A stretch of 20,831 nt of DNA, taken from assembly GCA_937889795.1 (NCBI GenBank), contig CALBZH010000077.1:1-20831 (forward strand), read 5' to 3'. Below the pieces are notes generated by a model that made no database searches, was not told the origin of the DNA, and worked only from the letters and a program-made list of their open reading frames with translations. Both the position numbers and the translations under genes were made by a program. Origin of the DNA: an uncultured Syntrophobacteraceae bacterium. GTDB taxonomy: Bacteria > Desulfobacterota > Syntrophobacteria > Syntrophobacterales > Syntrophobacteraceae. Shown here piece after piece: positions 7,441 through 14,626 of the stretch; position 1 is the first letter of the stretch, and each line of letters begins with the position of its first letter.

Positions 7441-8202
7441 ACTGCCAAGGCGCGGTTCGATCTCCCGCCAGTTCCAAGGGGGCCCGAGGGCTGCACTGGC
7501 CTGTACTGGCCATGGCCAGCCACGGGGGAGGGGAGCCTCGAAGACAAGCGGTTCCTTGCGGGTGGGATGCTCAACGGTGAGCCTCCGTGCGAGCAAGGCG
7601 ATTTGAGCCTGATCGAGCGGTGCGGTGGCACCATAGCGGATGTCCCCCACGATGGGGTGGCCGATGGAAGCGAGCTGGGCGCGGATCTGATGGCGTCTTC
7701 CCGTTTCGAGCTCAATTTCCAGCAGACTCCGTGCTCCGGATGAATCCAGGACGGAGTATCGGAGTCGGGCTTCCTGCCTGCCCGGTCCCGGCAAGAAGTC
7801 GACGTGCGTTGAGCGCTTGTCGCCGCGATCGAGGTAGTGAATGAGCTGAGCGGAAGGCTGGCGCGGGCGCCCCTCCACCACCGCCAGATACTCCTTACGG
7901 GTTCTTCCGAACCGGAACTGCTCGCTCAGTCGCGCTGCGGCCTTGGACGTTCTGGCGAAACAGACGACACCGGCCACGGGCCGGTCCAACCGATGAACCA
8001 TGCCGAGGAAGACCCGGCCTGGCTTGCCGAACTTCCATTTGATCCAGTCCTTGGCCATTTCCAGCAGGGAGATGTCGCCGGTGTCGTCGCTCTGAACCAG
8101 GAGACCGGCGGGCTTGTACAGGGCGAGCAAGTGGTTGTCCAGGTAAAAAACGGGCCATTCCCCGATGAAAAAGTGCTCCATGTCCACACCGAAATGGTCC
8201 AC
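7378..8202 (-). CDS. RluA-family RNA pseudouridine synthase
   Basis: Isomerises uridine to pseudouridine in rRNA or tRNA. The catalytic motif is VHRLDRPVAGV (69-79) with D73. Further family motifs are KPAGLLV (30-36) and ETGRRHQIRAQL (166-177). It has no S4 RNA-binding domain, so it resembles the short RluA/TruC-like group rather than RluC or RluD, and its target uridine cannot be read from the sequence. The longest frame starts with GTG at 8202; an ATG at 8181 (Met8) is also possible, and neither has a good ribosome site. Residues after about 250 are a charged tail encoded by the purine-rich repeat at 7327-7440. It is divergent from the methyltransferase fusion with only 23 bp between starts. 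Confidence 0.88.
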   Translation of the reverse strand: MDHFGVDMEHFFIGEWPVFYLDNHLLALYKPAGLLVQSDDTGDISLLEMAKDWIKWKFGKPGRVFLGMVHRLDRPVAGVVCFARTSKAAARLSEQFRFGRTRKEYLAVVEGRPRQPSAQLIHYLDRGDKRSTHVDFLPGPGRQEARLRYSVLDSSGARSLLEIELETGRRHQIRAQLASIGHPIVGDIRYGATAPLDQAQIALLARRLTVEHPTRKEPLVFEAPLPRGWPWPVQASAALGPPWNWREIEPRLGSARRGDEEIGRLGEERKRKTP

Positions 8203-8225
8203 GATTACGCTGAAGTCCGAAGGAA

Positions 8226-9713
8226 ATGCCCTTGACTCGCAAGAAGCCCGAAAAACAACATAGGGAAACGAATTACAGCCCCGAAGGGATGGCGGTCATT
8301 CTCAAACGGTGCGGCATCACCCCGGATGGCTCGCAGCTCCACAAGCTATGGCTTTACCACCAGTTGCTGCGCGAGCACAATCTCGATCTCAACCTCACAC
8401 GGATTCACAACTTCGAGAACATGGTGGTGAAGCTCTATGTCGACTCCATTCTTCCAGGGCGTATGGTCGACTTGCCCTCTCCCATGATGGATCTTGGGAC
8501 AGGACCGGGAATGCCGGGCATCCCACTCAAGATATTTTTCCCTCATTTGGAGGTGGTGCTGGCGGAAAGCCGTGGTAAACGGGTGGCGTTCCTGCAAACG
8601 GTCATCGAGCAGCTCGGTTTGGAACGTGTCGAAATCATCGGGCGTACCATCACGCCGGAGATCGAGCGCCCGGTGGCTGCGGTCATTACTCGAGCGGTCG
8701 AGACCATTCAGGCCAGCCTTGAGCGGATCAGCGGCTGCCTCGTCCATGGGGGGCTTGCGGTCTTCATGAAAGGACCGCAGTGTCAGGAGGAAGTGGCGGC
8801 CGCTCAGGCGTCTTGTGGCCATTCGTATCGTTTGAAAGAGGATCACGCGTACCGACTTCCCCACACGACTCACGAAAGACGGCTGGTGATTTTCGAGCGT
8901 ATCGACCAGCCGGCTCCCTCGGTGAGAAGAAAAGCCATGGAGCGCCACGGCATGAAGCGGATCGACAGTGAGCAAAACGACACGTTTAAGCAGCTCAGGA
9001 CCTTGTTGACGACGAAAGGGATCCGGAAAGAGGGCAGGGCGATCGTCTGCGGCGCCAAGCTGGTTGACGAGGTACTGCGCCATTTCCCGGATCGTTGCGA
9101 GGGGTGGATTTCAAGCGGAGACAAATCGCCACCTCCTGAATACGCGCCGACGAGCTTGCGGTGGTACCAGCTGGCTCCCGGTCTGTTTCAGGAGATCGAT
9201 TTGTTCGGAACCCACATGCCGCTGCTGCTCGTGCGCGTTGACGCGCCCTCGACCTGGGAGCCCGACGAGCCTTTTCCGGCCGGGTGTACGGTGCTTCTTC
9301 CCTTTCAAGATCCTGAAAACGTCGGTGCGGCCATACGGTCCGCCGTGGCTTTCGGAGCTTCCCAAATCATCCTTCTGTCGGAATGCGCCCACCCGTACCA
9401 TCCAAAGGCATTGCGGGCTTCCGGGGGAGCTGTGTTTCAGACCAGCTTGAGACGCGGGCCTTCGATTGCGGACCTGCCAATGGATTTGGCCGTGGTATCC
9501 CTGTCATCCGAAGGCGTTGATGCCAGGACCTTCACTTTTCCGGATCGGTTTGGGTTGCTCCCTGGCGTCGAAGGTCCCGGGCTGCCCGGGCAGTGGAGAG
9601 CGGGATCCGTCTCCGTCCCGATTTCGAGGAAGGTGGAATCGCTCAACGCTGCAACGGCGCTGGCCATCGTTTTGTACGCGTGGAGAAGCCAAGCCGGGTG
9701 GACGACGGATTAG
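8226..9713 (+). CDS. Fusion protein: RsmG (16S rRNA G527 N7-methyltransferase) + SpoU/TrmH-family RNA 2'-O-methyltransferase
   Basis: A continuous 495-residue frame. Residues about 22-227 match RsmG/GidB: the SAM-binding loop DLGTGPGMPGIPLKI (89-103), TRAVE (155-159) and MKGP (181-184). Residues about 250-340 look like a SpoU substrate-binding domain. Residues 355-490 are a SPOUT knot with motif 1 NVGAAIRSAVAFGA (365-378), motif 2 LLPGVEGPGL (444-453) and motif 3 VPISRKVESLNAATALAIVLY (464-484). Both SAM-binding sites look intact, so it could modify two RNA positions: G527 of 16S rRNA, and an unknown 2'-O site in rRNA or tRNA. I chose ATG 8226 (AAGGA very close upstream). The RsmG homology begins near Met22 (8289), which is an alternative start. 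No frameshift or linker stop was seen. Confidence 0.88.
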   Translation: MPLTRKKPEKQHRETNYSPEGMAVILKRCGITPDGSQLHKLWLYHQLLREHNLDLNLTRIHNFENMVVKLYVDSILPGRMVDLPSPMMDLGTGPGMPGIPLKIFFPHLEVVLAESRGKRVAFLQTVIEQLGLERVEIIGRTITPEIERPVAAVITRAVETIQASLERISGCLVHGGLAVFMKGPQCQEEVAAAQASCGHSYRLKEDHAYRLPHTTHERRLVIFERIDQPAPSVRRKAMERHGMKRIDSEQNDTFKQLRTLLTTKGIRKEGRAIVCGAKLVDEVLRHFPDRCEGWISSGDKSPPPEYAPTSLRWYQLAPGLFQEIDLFGTHMPLLLVRVDAPSTWEPDEPFPAGCTVLLPFQDPENVGAAIRSAVAFGASQIILLSECAHPYHPKALRASGGAVFQTSLRRGPSIADLPMDLAVVSLSSEGVDARTFTFPDRFGLLPGVEGPGLPGQWRAGSVSVPISRKVESLNAATALAIVLYAWRSQAGWTTD

Positions 9714-9721
9714 GCGGAGAG

Positions 9722-9754
9722 GGGAGGTGCCCCTGGGCTGCCAGGCGCACTCCC
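9722..9754. terminator. Hairpin between convergent genes, possible bidirectional terminator
   Basis: GGGAGGTGC and GCACTCCC pair with one bulged base, and CCTGG/CCAGG extends the stem around a GCTG loop. It fills the 62-bp spacer between the convergent methyltransferase fusion and the OmpA gene. There is no proper T-tract on either side, so a rho-independent function is uncertain. Confidence 0.4.
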
Positions 9755-9775
9755 CCAAATGAGTCTTGTGGGCAG

Positions 9776-10426
9776 CTAGGATCGGTTGGGGATGACATCG
9801 ATGACCACACGGCGGTTTTGTTGCCTACCGGCTTCCGTGGCATTGGTCGCAACGGGGCGGGTCTCACCGTAGCCACGAGCAGCAATGCGGCGTGGGTTCA
9901 CCCCGGCGTTCACCAAGGCATCCGCCACAGACTGGGCCCGCCGGTCGGATAGGTCGAAGTTGCTGCGCTCGGAGCCCGTGCTGTCCGTGTGGCCGCCGAC
10001 TTCGACGCGGGTTTCAGGGTAGCGGTTCAGAATGTCCGCGATGCGATAGACCTCATCTGTGCCACCGGGCTTCAGGCGGGCGGATCCCACATCGAACAGC
10101 ACATCCGACCGCATCGTAATGGCCAGGTTGTCCTGATAACGCTGGACGCTGGCGCCTTCCATGCGTGCCATTTGAGCCCGAAATTCCTGCTCCTGGCGAT
10201 CCATGTAGTTCCCAATCGCGCCTCCGATCAGGCCTCCGGCTGCGGCTCCCGCGACTGCCCCAATGACGGTTGAGGTGGTGTCTCGACCGATAGCCTGCCC
10301 CAGGACTGCCCCCGTCGCAGCGCCAACACCGACCCCGACCGCGGCCCCCTGCTCGGTCTTGCTCATGCCGGCGCATCCAGGGAGCAGCAAACCAATCGCC
10401 AATAACAGTGCGAAGCTCTTCTTCAT
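9776..10426 (-). CDS. OmpA-family outer-membrane lipoprotein with glycine zipper
   Basis: A 216-residue lipoprotein anchoring the outer membrane to peptidoglycan. A lysine-containing signal peptide (1-17) ends in lipobox LPGC with C18 as the lipidated residue. Position +2 is Ala, not Asp, which agrees with outer-membrane sorting. A Gly-zipper segment (26-72) is rich in GxxxG repeats. An OmpA C-terminal domain (105-212) holds GGHTDSTGS (144-152), the SDRRAQSV peptidoglycan-binding stretch (160-167), GYGETRPV (185-192) and NRRVVIDV (204-211). The architecture is like YiaD. ATG 10426 has AGGAG eight bases upstream. An ATG two codons earlier (10432) sits too close to that site, and the frame beyond it is not signal-like. 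It is followed by a hairpin at 9722-9754. Confidence 0.92.
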   Translation of the reverse strand: MKKSFALLLAIGLLLPGCAGMSKTEQGAAVGVGVGAATGAVLGQAIGRDTTSTVIGAVAGAAAGGLIGGAIGNYMDRQEQEFRAQMARMEGASVQRYQDNLAITMRSDVLFDVGSARLKPGGTDEVYRIADILNRYPETRVEVGGHTDSTGSERSNFDLSDRRAQSVADALVNAGVNPRRIAARGYGETRPVATNATEAGRQQNRRVVIDVIPNRS

Positions 10427-10603
10427 GCTCATTTCTCCTTCTCCTTTTCTTGACTTGTGGCCTACGTCTTCAGAACCGCGAATGACCTTGGTCCGATGAA
10501 AGATAACGCACAATCTAACGAATTCGCCTCGAATGTGCAATCAACACACAAGCCTGTCGGGCATGAAAGCCTCGACATGGCTCATCCGGGAAGCTGCAGC
10601 CCG

Positions 10604-11608
10604 TCACGACTCAACCGAAAGGACCCCGGATCCGTTGATCCGATCTTCCTTCAAGGCCAGCAGGGCCTGGTTGGCCGCTTGAAGAGGAAAAAGCTGGACC
10701 TTCGGTCGGATCGGGATGCGCGCAGCCGTCTCCAACAGCTCTCTCCCGTCCTGCCGCGTGTTGGCTGTGACACTGTGAACATTCTTTTCGTAGAACAAGT
10801 GCTTCTCGTAATCCATGGCAGGAATCTCGGACATGTAGATGCCCGCGAGAGCCAGCGTGCCACCCTTGGTCAGGTGCTCGAGTGCAACAGGAACCAAATT
10901 GCCGGCAGGAGCAAAGATAATCGCACTGTCAGTGAGGACCGGCATGTCCTCGGCGCGCGAGCCCGCCCATTGTGCTCCCAAACTCAAGGCGAGCTGGGCG
11001 TGCGATTCATTGCGTGAGCACACATACACCTTGCATCCCCAGTGAATCGCGATTTGGATCACAATATGCGCAGATGAGCCGAAGCCATACAAAGCCAGCC
11101 TCTGCCCGGGTTGAACGAGACTCCGCTTGAGGCTCCGGTACCCGATGATCCCGGCACACAGCAGGGGGGTGGCCTCGGCATCGGCAAGCCCATGAGGGAT
11201 TCTGTACGCAAAGGCTTCGGGGACAACGGTGTACTCCGCATAGCCACCCCATTGGTGATACCCGGTGAAGCGCTGCTTCTCGCAAAGATTTTCTTGACCG
11301 GAGGTGCAGAAATGACATTCGCCGCACGTGTGGTGAAGCCAGGCAATCCCGACGCGCTCCCCCACATCAAAACGCGTTGCATCGCGGCCGAGCGCATCAA
11401 CAGTGCCAACCACCTGATGACCGGGAACGACTGGATGTCCCGGAAAGGGGAGCTCTTCCTCGATGATGTGCAGGTCGGTGCGGCAAATCCCGCAGGTCTT
11501 GACGCGCACGCGTACCTGGCCCGGCCCGGGCTCGGGGTCGGGAACGTCCTTCCACTGAAGGGGAGCAGTTTCAATGGGGGCACAGCTCGAAAGAACCATT
11601 GCTTTCAT
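10604..11608 (-). CDS. Zinc-dependent alcohol dehydrogenase family protein (MDR superfamily)
   Basis: A 334-residue NAD(P)-dependent oxidoreductase of the GroES-like/Rossmann type. Catalytic zinc ligands are C39 (CGICRTDLH, 39-47), H64 (GHQVVG) and C151. The structural-zinc lobe has C95, C98, C101 and C109. The nucleotide loop is GFGSSA (175-180). The N-terminus MKAMVLSS and the overall pattern resemble the zinc-binding alcohol dehydrogenase subfamily of about 330 residues. Substrate is unknown. The residue after H64 is Gln where many members have Glu. The frame is open upstream, but ATG 11608 is the natural start: AAGGA lies nine bases upstream and homology begins there. It is the first gene of the leftward pair with the OmpA lipoprotein, but the 177-bp spacer suggests separate transcripts. 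Confidence 0.9.
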   Translation of the reverse strand: MKAMVLSSCAPIETAPLQWKDVPDPEPGPGQVRVRVKTCGICRTDLHIIEEELPFPGHPVVPGHQVVGTVDALGRDATRFDVGERVGIAWLHHTCGECHFCTSGQENLCEKQRFTGYHQWGGYAEYTVVPEAFAYRIPHGLADAEATPLLCAGIIGYRSLKRSLVQPGQRLALYGFGSSAHIVIQIAIHWGCKVYVCSRNESHAQLALSLGAQWAGSRAEDMPVLTDSAIIFAPAGNLVPVALEHLTKGGTLALAGIYMSEIPAMDYEKHLFYEKNVHSVTANTRQDGRELLETAARIPIRPKVQLFPLQAANQALLALKEDRINGSGVLSVES

Positions 11609-11703
11609 CGGCTTCTGTCCTTGTGATGGAAGTGATCGTCGGAGAACAACGTCCTCTCTGTGTGGATCCGCAAGATCACACCGGTGCTCCACCGCTTTGT
11701 AGG

Positions 11704-11732
11704 TTGATTTGTGGAATCCATTCTCTCATAAT
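11704..11732 (+). promoter_or_regulatory. Candidate sigma70 promoter for the TamB/AsmA-like gene
   Basis: TTGATT (11704-11709), 17-bp spacer, CATAAT (11727-11732). The -10 matches five of six consensus bases. Transcription would start near 11739, about 40 bases before the ATG at 11778, in the divergent spacer with the alcohol dehydrogenase. Confidence 0.6.
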
Positions 11733-11777
11733 GCGGCCATGACAGGCAACTGAAGGTGGCAGGCTCCGGGGAAGTGG

Positions 11778-12461
11778 ATGCTCAGCAAACAACAAGAAGG
11801 ACCGTCTCACAGGCTTGCGACGGGGAATACGCTCCCGAGGAGGGCAAGGCGCCTTGCTGTTTTGCTAGGAACCGTACTCCTTGCTGTGCTCCTTGCCGTT
11901 CACTTCCCGGTGACCCAGCGTCTCGTACTGGAACGGGTGTCCTACTGGATCGAGTCGGAGACGGGAATCAGCGTTCTGTGCGGGGGGGGCTGGTGGCTTC
12001 CTTTTTTCGGAATTCACGTTCGTGATCTGGAAGTCCGTCTTGCTGGCAACAGGGTTCTCTCATGCCCCGAGGCGGCGCTTGATTTCGAGATCTCCTTTCG
12101 CCGCCCGTGGATTGGTCTGAGGGGCCTTCGGCTCACCAGACCGTTCTTGCGCCTGCAGAAGGTCAATGGGAAGCTGCTTGTGCTCGATGGGAGTACTCTG
12201 ACATGGGCCGCACACGGCGAGAAAGAGACTACCCGACGGAGCCGAGATTCCATCTGGTCGATCGATCCTGAAGGAATGAGCATTCAGATCGTTTCCGGAG
12301 AGATTACGGCCTTGCAGAATGGGTCTCGCGTACTGGATATCAAGGGAATCAACGGGTCGTTGGTGCTGAAACCGGATGGTGAGATCGTGGCGCCGTTCGT
12401 GAACCTTGACCCATTCAAGCATTACAACCGGGAAGGCAAACCTAGCCTCCTCGGGCAATAG
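11778..12461 (+). CDS. Short TamB/AsmA-like protein, probably truncated
   Basis: A 227-residue protein with one N-terminal membrane anchor (about 25-43) after a basic stretch. A region follows that resembles the start of TamB/AsmA-type proteins: VTQRLVLERVSYWIESETGI (45-64), then strand-like repeats on the pattern 'v.DLEV....VLSCPEAALDFE' and 'GLRLTRPFLRLQKVNGKLLVLDG'. In those families this portion precedes several hundred to over a thousand residues of beta-helical groove that carries phospholipids between membranes. Here the frame ends at a TAG (12459) and the codons after it do not continue the pattern. It may be a decayed remnant or a genuine short relative. It has its own good promoter at 11704-11732, which argues that it is expressed. 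Family assignment is from pattern only. Confidence 0.55.
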   Translation: MLSKQQEGPSHRLATGNTLPRRARRLAVLLGTVLLAVLLAVHFPVTQRLVLERVSYWIESETGISVLCGGGWWLPFFGIHVRDLEVRLAGNRVLSCPEAALDFEISFRRPWIGLRGLRLTRPFLRLQKVNGKLLVLDGSTLTWAAHGEKETTRRSRDSIWSIDPEGMSIQIVSGEITALQNGSRVLDIKGINGSLVLKPDGEIVAPFVNLDPFKHYNREGKPSLLGQ

Positions 12462-12547
12462 GATAGCTGGTATCCCGTTTGTTTTGGAACGCCCCTAATG
12501 GTCCTTCCGGACATGAGGTGGGACCCTACCTTGAGGAGCGGTGTCCG

Positions 12548-12736
12548 ATGAAGATGCAGGAAGTGAGAGCGAAAGCGAAGGCGATGGGGATCAACTCCTT
12601 TGGCAAGAGCAAGGTCGAGCTGATCCGCGAAATCCAGCGCGCGGAAGGCAACTTTGACTGTTATGGTCGTGCGGGGGAATCCTGCGACCAGAACGATTGC
12701 TGTTTTCGAGAGTCCTGCCTTGATCGAGTGAAATGA
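12548..12736 (+). CDS. Small SAP-domain protein with Cys-rich tail
   Basis: A 62-residue protein. Residues 1-34 form a SAP-type helix-extended-helix (MKMQEVRAKAKAMGI, then KSKVELIREIQRAEGN), a fold that usually binds DNA or RNA. Residues 37-57 hold five cysteines (C38, C46, C51, C52, C57) in the order DCYG...SCDQNDCCFRESC, which could bind a metal. I recall similar small SAP/Cys proteins from Deltaproteobacteria, but I cannot give a function. GAGGAG lies nine bases before ATG 12548. The frame is open further upstream to 12479, but that part lacks any motif. The next gene starts 28 bp downstream. Confidence 0.75.
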   Translation: MKMQEVRAKAKAMGINSFGKSKVELIREIQRAEGNFDCYGRAGESCDQNDCCFRESCLDRVK

Positions 12737-12764
12737 TAACGGAACTGAAGAAAGGTGCTCGCTA

Positions 12765-13103
12765 GTGGAACATGAAACGACAGATCCGAACCTCTTGATG
12801 ACTCTCCAGAATAGCAAGAAGCCCGATCAGCTTATTCACGTGGTTCGGGACGAATCCAGCGGTTACTATGAGACCCGCGGTCTCAGGCAGCTCTTCGGAG
12901 TCGAAGAAATCAGGATCGAAGCAGGTGAGCTGGCCTTTGCCGTTCAGGACTACGCCCAAGTGCTCTCTTTTCTCATGGAGACCATGTCGGCAGCCAGGGA
13001 TTTCGGCTTGCCGTACGCCTACCAGGATCTTTTTGAATTTGCCAATGTGCGTTACTCACTTTACCGGCGAGACGGTTTTCGGTTCCTCAAGAAGCTGGAA
13101 TGA
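12765..13103 (+). CDS. Uncharacterised 112-residue protein
   Basis: Not recognised. GTG start at 12765 with AAGG nine bases upstream, 28 bp after the SAP gene and probably co-transcribed with it. It is a soluble, mixed-charge protein with no signal peptide, membrane segment or cysteine. The central part (30-75) has an alternating hydrophobic pattern (IHVVRDESSGYYETRGLRQLF, then EELAFAVQDYAQV-like strands and helices). The C-terminus is aromatic and basic (VRYSLYRRDGFRFLKKLE). Codon pattern resembles the neighbours, so it is likely a real gene. No function is proposed. Confidence 0.6.
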   Translation: MEHETTDPNLLMTLQNSKKPDQLIHVVRDESSGYYETRGLRQLFGVEEIRIEAGELAFAVQDYAQVLSFLMETMSAARDFGLPYAYQDLFEFANVRYSLYRRDGFRFLKKLE

Positions 13104-13155
13104 TTCGGCGAAGAGTATGCTGGGCACGGCCCGTGAGCCTGAAGGCCGGCTCGGA

Positions 13156-13184
13156 TTGACAGTTCAGGGCTTCCCTGGTATTTT
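13156..13184 (+). promoter_or_regulatory. Candidate sigma70 promoter for the binding-protein gene
   Basis: Perfect -35 TTGACA (13156-13161), 17-bp spacer, -10 TATTTT (13179-13184, four of six consensus). It sits in the 149-bp spacer before the ATG at 13253 and would give a leader of about 60 nt. Confidence 0.6.
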
Positions 13185-13252
13185 CCGCCCACTCGAAAGA
13201 TGGGCAGAAGTGACTCGTTTGTCTTGAAGAAACCCCAAAACTGGAGGACTCG

Positions 13253-14380
13253 ATGAAGAAACTGGCGCTCGTCCTGGTGACACTGGCACTGGCATCCGGC
13301 AACGCGTTTGCTTCCGACCCGGCTTTAAAAGGGCCCATCAAGATCGGTCTGATGGCTCCCATCACGGGGTCGTACGCGAGCGAGGGGCAGGAGATGAAAC
13401 AGGTGCTGGATCTGCTTGCCGAAGAGCTGAACGCAAAGGGCGGAATCCAAAGCCAGAAGATCGAGGTCATCACCCAGGACGATGGAAGCGAGGCGAAGAC
13501 GTCCGCCTTGGCTGCACAACGGCTCGTGACTCAAGGTGTTATCGCTGTCGTAGGGACATACGGATCCTCCGTGACGGAGCCCAGCCAGAGCATTTTCAAC
13601 GAGAGCAAGATCCCCCAGATCGCAAACGGCTCAACGGCGGTGAGGCTGACGGAAAAGGGATTGAAGTACTTCTTTAGGACCTGCCCTCGCGATGACGAGC
13701 AGGGGAAAGTCGCTGCCCAAACCATTCAGAAGCTCGGCGTGAAGAAGCTCGCCATTCTTCACGACAACAGCACGTACGCCAAGGGGCTCGCTGATGAGAC
13801 GAAAGCCCTCCTGAAGGACGTTGAAGTGGTTTTCTTCGATGCCCTTACGCCCAAGGAACAAGATTACACCACGATCCTGACCAAGCTCAAGGCCGCCAAC
13901 CCGGATTTCGTCTTCTTCACGGGTTACTACGGCGAGGTGGGACTGCTCCTGAAGCAGAAGAAGGACATGGGCTGGAAAGTTCCGTTCATGGGGGGAGACG
14001 CCACCAACAACCCCGATCTTGTGAAGATTGCAGGGAAAGAAGCGGCAGCTGGCTTCTATTTCCTCACTCCGCCGCTCCCCAAGGACCTGCCGAACGAAGA
14101 GGCGCGATCCTTGGTGACTTCCTTCACGAAGAAATACGGCACGGCTCCTAGCTCCATCTATTCGCTTCTGGCCGGGGACGGTTTTCGTGTACTCGTTGAG
14201 GCCATCGACAAGACCAAGTCTACTGATCCGGACAAGCTGAACGATTATCTCAAGAAGACCTTAAAGGATTTCCCCGGGCTGACTGGCAAGATCGCCTTCA
14301 ATGAAAAGGGTGACCGCGTCGGCGAAGTCTACCGAGTGTACAAAGTGAACGAGGAAGGTCAGTTTATCCTGCAGCCGTAA
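13253..14380 (+). CDS. Branched-chain amino acid type ABC transporter substrate-binding protein
   Basis: A 375-residue periplasmic binding protein of the LivJ/LivK (Peripla_BP_6) group. A signal peptide (1-21) ends in AFA with cleavage before SDPALKG. The mature N-terminus IKIGLMAPITGSYASEGQEM is diagnostic, followed by the family stretches GGIQSQKIEVITQDDGSE (about 63-80) and VVGTYGSSVTEP (100-111). GYYGEVGLLLKQKKDMG is the usual second-lobe motif. Ligand cannot be read from sequence; relatives bind Leu/Ile/Val, other amino acids, amides or aromatic acids. GGAGG lies seven bases before the ATG. No permease or ATPase gene is adjacent, so it is an orphan that must work with a transporter encoded elsewhere. 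Confidence 0.93.
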   Translation: MKKLALVLVTLALASGNAFASDPALKGPIKIGLMAPITGSYASEGQEMKQVLDLLAEELNAKGGIQSQKIEVITQDDGSEAKTSALAAQRLVTQGVIAVVGTYGSSVTEPSQSIFNESKIPQIANGSTAVRLTEKGLKYFFRTCPRDDEQGKVAAQTIQKLGVKKLAILHDNSTYAKGLADETKALLKDVEVVFFDALTPKEQDYTTILTKLKAANPDFVFFTGYYGEVGLLLKQKKDMGWKVPFMGGDATNNPDLVKIAGKEAAAGFYFLTPPLPKDLPNEEARSLVTSFTKKYGTAPSSIYSLLAGDGFRVLVEAIDKTKSTDPDKLNDYLKKTLKDFPGLTGKIAFNEKGDRVGEVYRVYKVNEEGQFILQP

Positions 14381-14578
14381 CCGGGAACACCGGACCAGGA
14401 CGCTGCGTTTATCGAGGAGCGGTACGAGGGTGACTGGAGTGACCCCTCTCAGGGTGGGCGGTAGCCTCGGCAAATAGAATCAGCTGAATCGTGAACTTGG
14501 CTCCGAAATGGTCTCCCATTCTGGACTGCTCCCGTACCCACTCATAGGGTTGCCAGTAACGGTGCCCTTGTAGGGCTA

Positions 14579-14609
14579 GGCAAGCCACCGGCTTTGCCGG
14601 TGGCTTGCC
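14579..14609. terminator. Perfect 14-bp hairpin between convergent genes (terminator or REP-like element)
   Basis: GGCAAGCCACCGGC (14579-14592), loop TTT, GCCGGTGGCTTGCC (14596-14609). On the plus strand it is followed by a pyrimidine stretch ending CTTCTCTTT, which could serve as a weak termination tract for the binding-protein gene about 200 bp upstream. The perfect palindrome also resembles a dispersed REP-type element. Confidence 0.55.
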
Positions 14610-14626
14610 TCTGACTTCTCTTTCCA

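Noticed and set aside
8346..9083. Minus-strand frame of 245 codons
   Set aside because: Antisense to the RsmG-SpoU fusion; no motif.
14409..14626. Transposase remnant in the spacer with the perfect hairpin
   Set aside because: No DDE, HUH or serine-recombinase motif and no flanking terminal repeats or target duplication were seen.
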